From NCBI GenBank assembly GCA_023419535.1, contig JAEZXX010000064.1, positions 1 to 64,000 on the forward strand: 64,000 nt of DNA. The letters run 5' to 3'. This DNA is from Pseudomonadota bacterium (lineage in GTDB: Bacteria; Pseudomonadota; Alphaproteobacteria; Rhizobiales; Rhizobiaceae). The position numbers and the translations under genes are program-made. The number at the start of each line of letters is the position of its first letter. Within the stretch, counting starts at the first letter, position 1. The notes below the pieces were generated by a model. It saw only the letters and a program-made list of their open reading frames with translations, searched no databases and was not told where the DNA came from. Below are positions 8,768 through 16,654 of this stretch, piece after piece.

Positions 8768-9850
8768 TCAGGCGGGGTCGAGCGCGAGAACCCAGAAGAA
8801 ACTGTCGGAGGAATCGAAGCGGCGGCGCTGCGAGGAGACGAGCATCAGCTGGCCGTCGACCTGCGTGGCGAAGCCCACCGTGTTGCCGAACTCGTCCGAG
8901 CCCGCTTCGTCGGGGTTGTCGCGGTCGTATCCGCCGCCCTCGCCCGACGCGAAGGTGCGCCCGACGAAGGCGGAGACCTGCGCGCCGAGGGGGCGCAGGT
9001 CGGCGCGCAGGCGCTCGCCGCTGGTCTTCTCGACGAGGAGCGCGCCGCCCTCGCCTTCGCTGATCCGGCATTGATGGGTGCCGACGGTGCGCGCGGCCTC
9101 CCCTGAAAATCCGAAATAATAGAGCGTGCAGGACGCCGCCCCGGCGAGTTCGGCCCCCGGGAGCGCGATCTCGGCCTCGCCGCCCCTTAGGGCGCGGGCG
9201 GCGGCCTCCGCCGCCTCGCGCGCCGCCGCCGGTCCCGCGCCGAGCGAGGCGGAGGCGTTGGCCGCGACGGTCCGCTCGATCTGGTCGGGCAGGCCCGTCA
9301 GCTCCGCGCGGTCGTCGTCGGTCAATTCGCCCAGCGTGACGGCGCAGGCGGCATCGCAGGCGAACGGGGCCGCCCCCGGCGTCCCGGCGGCGCCCGGCGC
9401 CTGCAGCGCCGCGATCTGCGGCGTCTCGGTCAAGGTCGAGGGCGACAGCAGGCGCTCGGCGACGCCGCTCGACGGCGGCGATGCGGCGGGCGCCGCCGCG
9501 GCGATCGCCGCCTCCTGCGCGACTCCCATCGCCGGAACCGCGCGCTCCAGCGCCAGCTCGCCTCCAATCTCCACCGACCTGGCGACCTTGTCGTAGACGC
9601 AGACGAAGGAGCGCGGCATGCCGTCCTCGGTCGAGGTCCCGCTCAGAAAGGCGAGGCCGTAGCTCTGGAGCCCGAAGGGATCGACCACGATCTGCGGCTC
9701 GGTCAGCTGCGCGGCGGAGGCGTCCCGGCAGGCGGTCTCGACGTCGCGACGGAACTCCTCCCAGGCCGAAGGCGAGGAGGCGAGCGCAGGGGAGAGGGGA
9801 AGCGAAAGCGCCAGACAGGCGCTCGTCGCGAGGATCCAGCGGGAGAACAT
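8768..9850 (-). CDS. Exported protein of unknown function
   Basis: A 360-residue protein with a clear Sec signal peptide (MFSRWILATSACLALSLPLS, cleavage after ALA near residue 24). The mature part has several cysteines likely to pair in the periplasm (TACRDAS, FVCVYDK, FACDAACAV, SCTLYYF, HQCRI) and an Ala/Pro-rich low-complexity middle. I do not recognise a family. The start at 9850 has a GGAAG ribosome binding site and puts the signal peptide at the N-terminus; the longer frame would not. It is divergent from the flavoprotein gene across about 200 bases. Confidence 0.7.
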   Translation of the reverse strand: MFSRWILATSACLALSLPLSPALASSPSAWEEFRRDVETACRDASAAQLTEPQIVVDPFGLQSYGLAFLSGTSTEDGMPRSFVCVYDKVARSVEIGGELALERAVPAMGVAQEAAIAAAAPAASPPSSGVAERLLSPSTLTETPQIAALQAPGAAGTPGAAPFACDAACAVTLGELTDDDRAELTGLPDQIERTVAANASASLGAGPAAAREAAEAAARALRGGEAEIALPGAELAGAASCTLYYFGFSGEAARTVGTHQCRISEGEGGALLVEKTSGERLRADLRPLGAQVSAFVGRTFASGEGGGYDRDNPDEAGSDEFGNTVGFATQVDGQLMLVSSQRRRFDSSDSFFWVLALDPA

Positions 9851-10049
9851 CCGATCTTCCTTCCACATCAAACCGACGGCCCCCGCCGAGCCGACCGCCT
9901 TCGCTGTCACGAAAAATCGGACTCATTGAGGCAAATGGGGGAGGCCGTGACGGGGTCGTGCGCGCGACCGGGGCCGCGCCCTATCGTCCCGCGGGCGGCT
10001 CTGCTATCGCTTGCCGAGTGACGTTTACGTCAATGGAGGAAGCTTGCCC

Positions 10050-11021
10050 ATGACGCTGCCGACCGTTCTGAAGGACCGTCTTCGCCTGCCGATGATCGCC
10101 GCGCCGCTCTTCATCATCTCGCACCCCCCGCTCGTCGCGGCGCAGTGCAAGGCGGGCATCGTCGGCTCCTTTCCGGCCCTGAACGCGCGCCCCGCCGAGC
10201 AGCTGGACGAATGGCTGAGCGAGCTGACCGAGACGCTCAGCCTCCACGACCGCGACCATCCCGGACACCCGTCCGCGCCCTTCGCCGTCAACCAGATCGT
10301 CCACAAGTCGAACACCCGGCTGGAGCAGGATCTCGCGGTCTGCGTGAAGCACAAGGTGCCGATCGTCATCACCTCCCTCGGCGCGGTGCCCGAGGTGAAC
10401 GAGGCGGTGCACTCCTACGGCGGCATCGTCCTGCACGACATCATCAACGACCGCTTCGCCAGAAGCGCGATCCGCAAGGGCGCCGACGGGCTGGTCGCCG
10501 TCGCCGCGGGAGCCGGCGGGCACGCCGGCACGCTCTCGCCCTTCGCGCTCGTCTCCGAGATCCGCGAGTGGTTCGACGGGCCGCTGTTCCTGTCCGGCGC
10601 GATCGGCACGGGCGGCGCGATCCTCGCGGCGCAGGCGATGGGCGCCGACGGCGCCTATGTAGGCTCGGCCTTCATCGCCACCGACGAGGCGCGGGCGAGC
10701 GAGGGGTACAAGCAGGGCATCGTCGAGGGCTCGGCCGCCGACATCGTCTATTCCAACCTCTTCACCGGCATCCACGGCAACTATCTGCGGGCCTCGATCG
10801 AGGGCGCGGGGCTCGATCCGGACCGTCTGCCGAGCGCCGACCCGTCCAAGATGGATTTCGGCAGCGCGGCGGCGGGCGACGGGCCGAAGGCCAAGGCCTG
10901 GAAGGACATCTGGGGCTCGGGCCAAGGCATCGGTGCGGTGAAGTCGATCGGGCCGACGGCCGATCTGGTGGACCGGCTGGCGCGCGAATACGAGGCGGCG
11001 CGCGCCCGGCTTCTCGGCTGA
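10050..11021 (+). CDS. Nitronate monooxygenase-like FMN flavoprotein
   Basis: A 323-residue TIM-barrel flavoprotein of the 2-nitropropane dioxygenase/nitronate monooxygenase family, which uses FMN and oxygen to oxidise nitronates to carbonyl compounds. Seen: the N-terminal PMIAAPLFIISHPPLVA strand, GIVGSFPALNARP, the FMN phosphate-binding AGGHAGTLSPFALV (near residue 160) and the SGAIGTGGAILAAQAMGADGAYVGS block. The related group in rhizobia includes NAD(P)H:quinone reductases, so the reaction is uncertain. The ribosome binding site GGAGGA is at 10035-10040. Confidence 0.86.
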   Translation: MTLPTVLKDRLRLPMIAAPLFIISHPPLVAAQCKAGIVGSFPALNARPAEQLDEWLSELTETLSLHDRDHPGHPSAPFAVNQIVHKSNTRLEQDLAVCVKHKVPIVITSLGAVPEVNEAVHSYGGIVLHDIINDRFARSAIRKGADGLVAVAAGAGGHAGTLSPFALVSEIREWFDGPLFLSGAIGTGGAILAAQAMGADGAYVGSAFIATDEARASEGYKQGIVEGSAADIVYSNLFTGIHGNYLRASIEGAGLDPDRLPSADPSKMDFGSAAAGDGPKAKAWKDIWGSGQGIGAVKSIGPTADLVDRLAREYEAARARLLG

Positions 11022-11042
11022 GGCCGCCCGGTCGATTGCACC

Positions 11043-11071
11043 TTGAACGGCGCGGGGTTTGGCGCTATCAG
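11043..11071 (+). promoter_or_regulatory. Probable sigma-70 promoter of tRNA-Thr
   Basis: TTGAAC (11043-11048) and TATCAG (11066-11071) are separated by exactly 17 bases, and the -10 box ends 32 bases before the tRNA. This is the best promoter-like pair upstream of the tRNA. Confidence 0.55.
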
Positions 11072-11103
11072 AGCCGCGTTCCCAGCGGTTCGCCGCCGGG
11101 CGG

Positions 11104-11179
<76 letters not shown>

Positions 11180-11206
11180 CTTCCCTCTCCCGTCCGTCTT
11201 CGATGC

Positions 11207-12082
11207 TCAGGCCGTGACGGCCAGTCCGTCCCAGAAGCGCCGCGCCGCCGCGCTCGGGCTCGTGCCGAGATAGAGCCGGATGTCGATCGCGATGTCGTCG
11301 TCCTCCCCCGCCACCCGCTCCAGACGGCCTTCCGAAAGATCGTCGCCCGCGAGCGTCAGGGGCAGCCACGCCGTCCCCTCCCCGCCGAGGGCGAGCGAGC
11401 GCAGGGCCGCCGCGAGATGCGAGGTGAAGAGCGTGGCGCGGGGAGCGGCTCGGATCGCGTCCGGCTCACGCGCCGCGACGATGCGCCCGAGCGCCGAGCT
11501 TCGGTCGTAGCCGAGATGGGGCGTCGGTGCGTCGTCCGCGCCGGGCCGGTGTGCATCCGGTGCGCGGACGCAGACCAGCCGATCGCGTCCGATCGTGCGA
11601 TGGCCGAGGCGCGCGTCGAAGGGATCGGGCACCGCTTCGTGCCAGTGGCAGAGAAGGAAGTCCGCCTCGCCCTTGGCCAGGATCTCCTCGCACACGGCCA
11701 TGTTCGCCGCGCTGATCTGGACGAGGCCGAGGTCGAAGCCGCCGATGCGCCGGATCCAGTTCGGGAAGAAGGTGAAGGACAGGGTCTGCGTGGCGGCGAA
11801 GCGCAGGATCCCGGTGGCGTTCTCGCCCGCCTCCCGCGTGCGGGCGCGCAACGTGTTCGCCTGGCCCAGAAGGTCCCCGGCGCCGCGCGCGAACACCTCG
11901 CCCGCCGGCGTCAGCGTCACCCCTTGCGCGCCGCGATCGAAGAGGCGGGCGCCGGCCCAGTGCTCCAGGGCTCGCACGCGGCGGCTGAAGGCCGGCTGCG
12001 TGACGTTGCGCGCCCGCGCCGCCCTGGAGAAGCTGCGCTCCTTCTGGAGCGCCACGAAGTCCTGAAGCCAGGCCAGTTCCAT
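11207..12082 (-). CDS. LysR-family transcriptional regulator, probable regulator of tarD
   Basis: A 291-residue regulator. The N-terminal winged helix-turn-helix is typical (LQDFVALQKERSFSRAA, then NVTQPAFSRRVRALEHW, residues 5-43), followed by the substrate-binding domain of two alpha/beta lobes. It is divergent from the tartrate dehydratase gene, with a dyad in between, the usual LysR layout for a ligand-activated neighbour. The inducer is inferred, not shown, to be D-tartrate or a related acid. The minus-strand frame runs open over tarD, but that extension is a shadow of tarD; the start at 12082 matches the family N-terminus. Confidence 0.9.
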   Translation of the reverse strand: MELAWLQDFVALQKERSFSRAARARNVTQPAFSRRVRALEHWAGARLFDRGAQGVTLTPAGEVFARGAGDLLGQANTLRARTREAGENATGILRFAATQTLSFTFFPNWIRRIGGFDLGLVQISAANMAVCEEILAKGEADFLLCHWHEAVPDPFDARLGHRTIGRDRLVCVRAPDAHRPGADDAPTPHLGYDRSSALGRIVAAREPDAIRAAPRATLFTSHLAAALRSLALGGEGTAWLPLTLAGDDLSEGRLERVAGEDDDIAIDIRLYLGTSPSAAARRFWDGLAVTA

Positions 12083-12114
12083 CGCCCATGCCCATCGCGC
12101 ATGACGCCAAGCCC

Positions 12115-12139
12115 CATCGGCATTGGCGCAATGGTGATG
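12115..12139. promoter_or_regulatory. Dyad in the lysR-tarD intergenic region, candidate LysR operator
   Basis: A 25-bp dyad: arms CATCGGCATTG and CAATGGTGATG around GCG, with 9 of 11 positions complementary and a perfect CATTG-N3-CAATG centre (12121-12133). It lies midway between the two divergent starts, where LysR proteins usually bind. Confidence 0.5.
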
Positions 12140-12181
12140 TGTAGGACTATCGAGGCCCATCCGCCAAGGAGGCCATGCCGA

Positions 12182-13345
12182 ATGCGTATCACCGACATCC
12201 GCGAGAAGACCGTCTCGATCGCCTCGCCGATCGCCAATGCCTATATCGACTTCTCCAAGATGACCTGCTCGGTCGTGGCCGTCGTCACCGACGTGATCCG
12301 CGACGGCCGGCCGGTCGTCGGCTACGGCTTCAACTCCAACGGCCGCTACGGACAGGGCGCGCTGATGCGCGACCGCTTCCTCGCCCGCGTGCTCGAGGCC
12401 GATCCCGCGACGCTGGTCGACGAGGAGAACGACAATCTCGACCCCTTCGCCGTCTGGCGAACCCTGATGACGAACGAGAAGCCCGGCGGGCACGGCGAGC
12501 GTTCGGTCGCGGTCGGCACGATCGACATGGCGATCTGGGACGCCGTCGCCAAGATCGCCGGCGTGCCGCTGTGGCGGCTCCTGGCCGACCGCTATCGCGG
12601 GGGCGTCGCGGACGAGACGGTCTGGGTCTATGCGGCCGGCGGCTACTACTATCCGGGCAAGGACGACGAGAAGCTGAAGGCCGAGATGCGGTCCTATCTC
12701 GACCGCGGCTACGACGTGGTGAAGATGAAGATCGGCGCGGTGCCGCTGGAGGAGGATCTGCGCCGCATCGAATCGGTGCTGTCGGTCGTCGGCGAAGGCC
12801 GGCGCCTCGCGGTCGACGCCAACGGCCGCTTCGATACCGCGACCGCGATCCGCTACGCCGAGGCGCTGAAGCCCTACGGCCTGTTCTGGTACGAGGAGGC
12901 GGGCGACCCGCTCGACTACGCCATCCAGGCCGAGCTCGCCGAGCATTACGAGGGCGCGATGGCGACGGGCGAGAACCTCTTCTCCCACCAGGACGCGCGC
13001 AATCTCCTGCGCTACGGCGGGATGCGGCCGGACCGCGACTATCTGCAGTTCGACTGCGCCCTCTCCTACGGTCTCGTGGAATATCTGCGCACGCTGAAGG
13101 TCATGGAGGAGATGGGCTGGTCGAGCCGGCGCGTCGTGCCCCATGGCGGACACCAGATGAGCCTGAACATCGCCGCCGGCCTGCACCTCGGGGGCAACGA
13201 ATCCTACCCGGACGTCTTCCAGCCCTTCGGCGGCTTCGCGGACGGCATCGCGGTGGAGAACTCCCTGGTCGCGCTGCCCCAGATCCCCGGCGTCGGCTTC
13301 GAGGCCAAATCGGCCCTCTACGCGGTCATGCGCGATCTCGCCTGA
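12182..13345 (+). CDS. tarD: D(-)-tartrate dehydratase, enolase superfamily
   Basis: A 387-residue enolase-superfamily enzyme (mandelate racemase subgroup) that dehydrates D-tartrate to oxaloacetate. The alignment register with the characterised Bradyrhizobium enzyme is offset by one: the general base motif KMK has Lys183 (Lys184 there), and the general acid His321 is in VVPHGGHQMS (His322 there). Metal ligands are in VDAN (Asp212), the YEEA region (Glu238/239) and TGEN (Glu264). The C-terminal NESYPDVFQPFGGF stretch is also shared. Two ATGs lie close together; the one at 12182 gives the family N-terminus MRITDIREKTV. An AGGAGG site precedes it. Confidence 0.9.
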   Translation: MRITDIREKTVSIASPIANAYIDFSKMTCSVVAVVTDVIRDGRPVVGYGFNSNGRYGQGALMRDRFLARVLEADPATLVDEENDNLDPFAVWRTLMTNEKPGGHGERSVAVGTIDMAIWDAVAKIAGVPLWRLLADRYRGGVADETVWVYAAGGYYYPGKDDEKLKAEMRSYLDRGYDVVKMKIGAVPLEEDLRRIESVLSVVGEGRRLAVDANGRFDTATAIRYAEALKPYGLFWYEEAGDPLDYAIQAELAEHYEGAMATGENLFSHQDARNLLRYGGMRPDRDYLQFDCALSYGLVEYLRTLKVMEEMGWSSRRVVPHGGHQMSLNIAAGLHLGGNESYPDVFQPFGGFADGIAVENSLVALPQIPGVGFEAKSALYAVMRDLA

Positions 13346-13442
13346 CCGGACGGCACGGGTTGATCGGCGAGCGGGCCTGCCGGAAGAGGAAGAGGAGCGG
13401 CGCGGGACGATTCCCGGGAGGCCGCGCCGAGGAGGACAGCGG

Positions 13443-13898
13443 ATGGGCGAGCCGACGCACCCCACCGACGACGGCTTCACCGAGATGGAGGACGAAGGCT
13501 TCATCGCCCTGGTGGGGCCGATGTATGCCGGGGCGATGACGGCGGAGACGGCCCGCTTCCGCTTCGTCGCGCAGGACAAGCACCGGAATCTGCGCGGCGT
13601 CGTCCAGGGCGGCATGATCATGACCTTCGCGGACCGCGCGATGGGCCTGACCGCCCGTCAGGGCGATCCGCGCATCCGCACCGCGACCGTCCAACTCGAC
13701 GTCCACTTCATCGACGCGGTCCATGTGGACGACGTGACGGAGATCGAATGCCGCATCCTGCGCCGGACGCGGTCGCTGATCTTCATGGACGGCACCATGC
13801 GCGTAGGCGGGCGGCTGGTGGCAACCGCCCGCGGCACCTGGAAGCTGTTGAGGCCCCTGCCCGAGGGCTCGTCGGAGCCTGCGGCCAGCGCCGGCTGA
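13443..13898 (+). CDS. PaaI-family hotdog-fold thioesterase
   Basis: A 151-residue acyl-CoA thioesterase-like protein. The hotdog signature is present: HRNLRGVVQGGMIMTFADRAMG (given here only in part; the GGMIMTFAD helix holds the catalytic acid), then TVQLDVHFIDAV and a final strand RGTWKLL. Members hydrolyse aryl- or acyl-CoA thioesters; the substrate is unknown. A GGAGG ribosome binding site lies about seven bases before the ATG. It ends directly against the convergent GlsB/YeaQ gene. Confidence 0.82.
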   Translation: MGEPTHPTDDGFTEMEDEGFIALVGPMYAGAMTAETARFRFVAQDKHRNLRGVVQGGMIMTFADRAMGLTARQGDPRIRTATVQLDVHFIDAVHVDDVTEIECRILRRTRSLIFMDGTMRVGGRLVATARGTWKLLRPLPEGSSEPAASAG

Positions 13899-14156
13899 TC
13901 AATGCCGGACGCGGTCTCCGCGCACGGCGCGCGCGATGGCGATCAGGATGCAGGCGCCGATGAAGCCCGCGACGAGATAGCCGATCCAGCCGCCGAACTG
14001 GATGCCGAGCAGACCGAAGAGGAAGCTCGCGACCGCCGCGCCGACGATCCCGAGGATGATGTTGAGAAGGACGCCTGTGTCCGTCTTCATGAACATCGTC
14101 GCCAACCAGCCGGCGAGACCACCGATGATGATCGCCGCAATCCAACCCGTTTCCAT
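13899..14156 (-). CDS. GlsB/YeaQ/YmgE-family stress membrane protein
   Basis: An 85-residue, very hydrophobic and glycine-rich protein with three predicted membrane segments (IAAIIIGGLAGWLATMFM, LLNIILGIVGAAVASFLFG, YLVAGFIGACILIAIARAV). This matches the transglycosylase-associated/YeaQ family, linked to acid and envelope stress but without a defined activity. It is the last chromosomal gene before the prophage. Confidence 0.85.
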   Translation of the reverse strand: METGWIAAIIIGGLAGWLATMFMKTDTGVLLNIILGIVGAAVASFLFGLLGIQFGGWIGYLVAGFIGACILIAIARAVRGDRVRH

Positions 14157-14499
14157 TTCGAACTCCTCTTGGCCGGGACAGGAACGCCCGCAACGGGTGA
14201 ATTTGGCCGCTCGCGCCGCGCGTCAAGGCCGCGGGGCCGGCCGTTCGCGCGCCTTACGGAGCCTGGGGCGCGTGTGCCCGCTCCCTGCCGCGCCGCCGGA
14301 GCGGCGACGGCGCGATCGACGGGCTGGTCTTGCCCGGGCGGCAGAGATCCCTCGTCCCCCCGGCTTCCATCCGAGACCGCCAAGACCTGCGCGGCCGGCA
14401 TGCCCCCGCGCGCCGTCGGTCGGTCGCGCGGTCGATCTCCCGATTGCCGGGGGCGGCCCCTTGCGCAAAGGGCGGCGCGCCAGTAGGTAGGCGCGCATC
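14157..14499. other. Gene-free stretch holding the original tRNA-Cys promoter
   Basis: No protein gene is supported here. The right part contains the chromosomal tRNA-Cys promoter (described separately), stranded by prophage integration away from the intact tRNA. Confidence 0.6.
14461..14489 (+). promoter_or_regulatory. Native tRNA-Cys promoter, now driving only a truncated tRNA
   Basis: TTGCGC (14461-14466) and TAGGTA (14484-14489) are 17 bases apart, and the first tRNA base (14502) follows after 12 bases. The same geometry and nearly the same boxes occur before the intact tRNA-Cys at the other prophage end. After integration this promoter reads into the 5' tRNA half and then phage DNA. Confidence 0.6.
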
Positions 14500-14541
14500 G
14501 GGGCCTCGTGGCGGAGTGGTTACGCAGAGGACTGCAAATCC
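14500..14541 (+). repeat. attL core: 5' half of tRNA-Cys
   Basis: The 42 bases are identical to 57483-57524 and cover the tRNA-Cys gene from two bases before its start to the 3' side of the anticodon stem (anticodon GCA included). Downstream the sequence no longer matches a tRNA, so this copy is a fragment, not a functional tRNA. Confidence 0.93.
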
Positions 14542-14567
14542 AGCCAGCCCCCAGCGAAAACAACGCC

Positions 14568-14652
14568 CATTCCGAAAACTGCCGAGGATCGAGACTTTTA
14601 CGGTCGTTTTCGGCGCGTTGTTTTACCTCGCGTTTTCGGCTTTTTCGGAATG
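14568..14652. repeat. Candidate integrase arm-type sites, left phage end
   Basis: CATTCCGAAAA (14568-14578) and TTTTTCGGAATG (14641-14652) are inverted copies of one motif. Two more perfect copies lie beside the right core. Partial TTTTCGG copies also occur at 14607-14613 and 14632-14638. Their placement on both sides of the core is that expected of arm sites bound by the integrase N-terminal domain. The second copy lies inside the 3' end of the DUF3572 gene. Confidence 0.6.
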
Positions 14653-14922
14653 CTCGTCGAGCGCCGTTCGAGCCCTCTGGATCTGATCCGGCGACACCGT
14701 CGCATGCTCGGCGAAGGCCATCACGGTCGGCTCGTGAGCGAGGATGAAGTCCAGCACGCCGACGAGGAAGCCGGGCTGATACGCGGCGGCGCGAAGCTCG
14801 TCCGCCCGCAGGCCGGAAAGGGCCAGGAAGCGCATCATCAGGTCGTCATCGCTGGAGAGGAACTGAAGGGCTGCAATGCCCATCACTTCGGGGTCGATTG
14901 ACGGCTGTCGTTCGCGGATCAT
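14623..14922 (-). CDS. DUF3572 family protein
   Basis: A 99-residue protein with the DUF3572 pattern: ALQFLSSDDDLMMRFLALSG, LRADELRAAA, PGFLVGVLDFIL and a final FAEHATVSPDQIQRARTAL helix. The family is common and usually chromosomal in alphaproteobacteria; function is unknown. Here it is 82 bases inside the phage side of attL and reads towards the core, so it behaves as prophage cargo. The start at 14922 matches the family start; an alternative is not evident. Confidence 0.72.
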   Translation of the reverse strand: MIRERQPSIDPEVMGIAALQFLSSDDDLMMRFLALSGLRADELRAAAYQPGFLVGVLDFILAHEPTVMAFAEHATVSPDQIQRARTALDEHSEKAENAR

Positions 14923-14983
14923 GGGGGACGACCTCTCGGGTGATTCTCACCCCATATGCTCCCTTCGGAGATCGGAGACCACC

Positions 14984-15232
14984 ATGGCCGCGAAGACCCT
15001 CTTCATCGTCCAGCAGTTCGACCGCGTCGGAAAGCGGATCATGGCCGGCCGTCAGATGGAGCAGCCATCCGCCGACGCGGCCACTGCGCGCGCCGAGCGG
15101 GACGCGACAAGGTGCGCGGGCGTCGTTGCCATTCAACAGACCGTCGACGCCGAGACCGGCGAGGTGCTGGAGGAGCCGGTCGTGCTGGCGAAGTTCGGCG
15201 AGCTGCCGGCGGGGATGTTCGGGGAGGAGTGA
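14984..15232 (+). CDS. Hypothetical protein, 82 residues
   Basis: A small acidic protein beginning MAAKTLFIVQQFDRVGKRIM, with an alanine-rich helix and a C-terminal beta-like segment (VVAIQQTVDAETGEVLEEPV). I do not recognise the family. The gene is divergent from the DUF3572 gene. The ATG at 14984 was chosen over an upstream one because a GGAG-type site (near 14972) precedes it. Role unknown; probably cargo. Confidence 0.5.
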   Translation: MAAKTLFIVQQFDRVGKRIMAGRQMEQPSADAATARAERDATRCAGVVAIQQTVDAETGEVLEEPVVLAKFGELPAGMFGEE

Positions 15233-15238
15233 GGTGGC

Positions 15239-15475
15239 CTAACCGTCTACCGGGATCGCTTGTTGGAAGGGAAGGATAGCGACCGTGATGCCATCGCTGT
15301 CGACGATGCTGAACGACGCCCGGAACGGTTCTTTCCCATGCCTAAGCCGATTGGCCATGATCTCCCGAGCGGAAGTGACAGCCTCGGCGTAGGCCTCCTC
15401 CAAGTTCGCGTACTCTGCCCCCTCGAGATCCGGGATGAGGGTCTCGCCGCGGTAGAGGTTGAGGTGAAGGCGCAT
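15239..15475 (-). CDS. DUF6894 family small protein
   Basis: A 78-residue protein resembling DUF6894: an N-terminal strand (MRLHLNLYRGETLIPDLEG), the typical AEYANLEEAYAEAVTSAREI helix and a C-terminal strand. Members are numerous in Hyphomicrobiales, on chromosomes and mobile elements, with no known activity. It converges on the preceding small gene with a six-base gap. Confidence 0.6.
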   Translation of the reverse strand: MRLHLNLYRGETLIPDLEGAEYANLEEAYAEAVTSAREIMANRLRHGKEPFRASFSIVDSDGITVAILPFQQAIPVDG

Positions 15476-15620
15476 TTGACGCTCCTAGAGTGCCACCGCA
15501 TCAAGCCGATGCGACCGCCCGCTTAAACTCGCCCGGAAGCAGCGCGGATACCCGTCAAGCCAGTAGCCGCCTCTCGACCTCCGCCAGACAGCGCGGAGGC
15601 TGCCTGCTACCGCATAGCGA

Positions 15621-15860
15621 ATGACAAACCGCGCGGACCTGTCACGTAGGCTTCTCGCTATGCTCGACCGCCTCCATTTGGCGGCGGCGACGGATGACGT
15701 TGAAAACTCCGCCGAAGATCGAATGAGCTTTGACGGCTACTGGCTCGCCACTGAACTCGTCCACATGGGCCTTGCAGAGCGGCTTGATGGCGACTTCGGG
15801 CGGATCTTCTACCGGCTGACCGAGAAGGGCCGGAAGGTGCGGGAGGAAGGGGCAGCGTAA
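15621..15860 (+). CDS. Hypothetical protein, 79 residues
   Basis: A small protein whose C-terminal half (YWLATELVHMGLAERLDGDF, then RIFYRLTEKGRKVREE) looks like a winged-helix strand-helix pattern as in MarR/PadR-like domains, though too short to assign. No strong ribosome binding site was found. It stands alone between two non-coding gaps. Could be a small DNA-binding protein; function not known. Confidence 0.45.
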   Translation: MTNRADLSRRLLAMLDRLHLAAATDDVENSAEDRMSFDGYWLATELVHMGLAERLDGDFGRIFYRLTEKGRKVREEGAA

Positions 15861-16042
15861 AAGCGGCGGAAGGAGTGAAGGCAGGTTACAACCTTGGCTG
15901 CCTCACTCTGTATACCCTAGGGTGAATCTGATGCCGTACGCCTTTGCGTAATTAAGTCCGTCGCGATTCCGCCAGGATGCAGGTTCAGCGAGCGTTCAAC
16001 CGTCCCCTGCTAACGGAACGGGGACCACTTTAGGAGCATCGC
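15861..16042. other. Non-coding gap before the SH3 protein gene
   Basis: No gene is visible. A promoter for the SH3-domain gene is expected here, but no convincing box pair stands out. Confidence 0.4.
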
Positions 16043-16621
16043 GTGCTGTCTCAGCTAAACACTATCGCGGCTTTCGCTGTCGCCGTCGTCATCAGCGCCG
16101 CTGGCATGGCGAACGCCACCTCGTATGCGGCACCGCCTGAGCAAGGCGGACAAGCCGAGCAGGCTTACGTAACGACGAACGTCAATCTGAGGGCCGGGCC
16201 CGGAACGACCCATCGCGTCATCGGCAGGCTGACCAAGGGCGATTTCGTCAACGTCATCTCTTGCCAGGGAAGCTGGTGTCAGGTCCAGGCGGGTGGACAG
16301 CCGGACGGTTTCGTGTCGGGTCGCTTCATCGGACGCGGCGAGAACCCATTCCATAGCCTCGGGCCGGCAGGACCGGGAATTCCTCCGCAGGAGCCGGGTA
16401 CGCGGGCGTCTGCTCCCCAGCAAGTTCCCTACGGCAACGATGGTCTTCCCAGCGCAGAAGTGACTGCCTTCCAGGAAGCTGATGCACGCCTGCGTTATCG
16501 AGATGCACGGATCGAGTACGACGCCCGGAACTGCGCCGTCTACGAAGGCATCGCACCCAACGGGCGCACTCAGCGCGAGCTACTGCGCAACCCGGACAAC
16601 ACCACAATCTGCCGTCCTTAA
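16043..16621 (+). CDS. Exported bacterial SH3-domain protein
   Basis: A 192-residue protein with a signal peptide (AAFAVAVVISAAGMANATS) and one SH3b domain (about residues 45-95): NVNLRAGPGTTHRVIGRL, then SCQGSWCQVQ and DGFVSGRFI. Bacterial SH3 domains commonly bind peptidoglycan or peptides in the periplasm. The C-terminal part is hydrophilic with two cysteines. The GTG start is supported by AGGAG at 16032-16036. It lies in the cargo region and has its own terminator, so it may change the surface of the lysogen; that is inference. Confidence 0.72.
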   Translation: MLSQLNTIAAFAVAVVISAAGMANATSYAAPPEQGGQAEQAYVTTNVNLRAGPGTTHRVIGRLTKGDFVNVISCQGSWCQVQAGGQPDGFVSGRFIGRGENPFHSLGPAGPGIPPQEPGTRASAPQQVPYGNDGLPSAEVTAFQEADARLRYRDARIEYDARNCAVYEGIAPNGRTQRELLRNPDNTTICRP

Positions 16622-16625
16622 TCGA

Positions 16626-16654
16626 AAGGCGCCCGCCTAACCGGTGGGCGCCTT
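16626..16654 (+). terminator. Hairpin after the SH3 gene
   Basis: A 12-bp stem (AAGGCGCCCGCC with GGTGGGCGCCTT, one G-T pair) around the loop TAACC follows the stop codon by a few bases. The T tail is short, so termination strength is uncertain. Confidence 0.6.

Noticed and set aside
12083..13621. Upstream extension of the LysR frame across the tarD gene
   Set aside because: The extension is a shadow of tarD; the LysR family N-terminus begins at 12082.
14500..14541. Second tRNA-Cys at the left prophage end
   Set aside because: Sequence after the anticodon stem does not form a T-arm or acceptor 3' side; it is only the att core.
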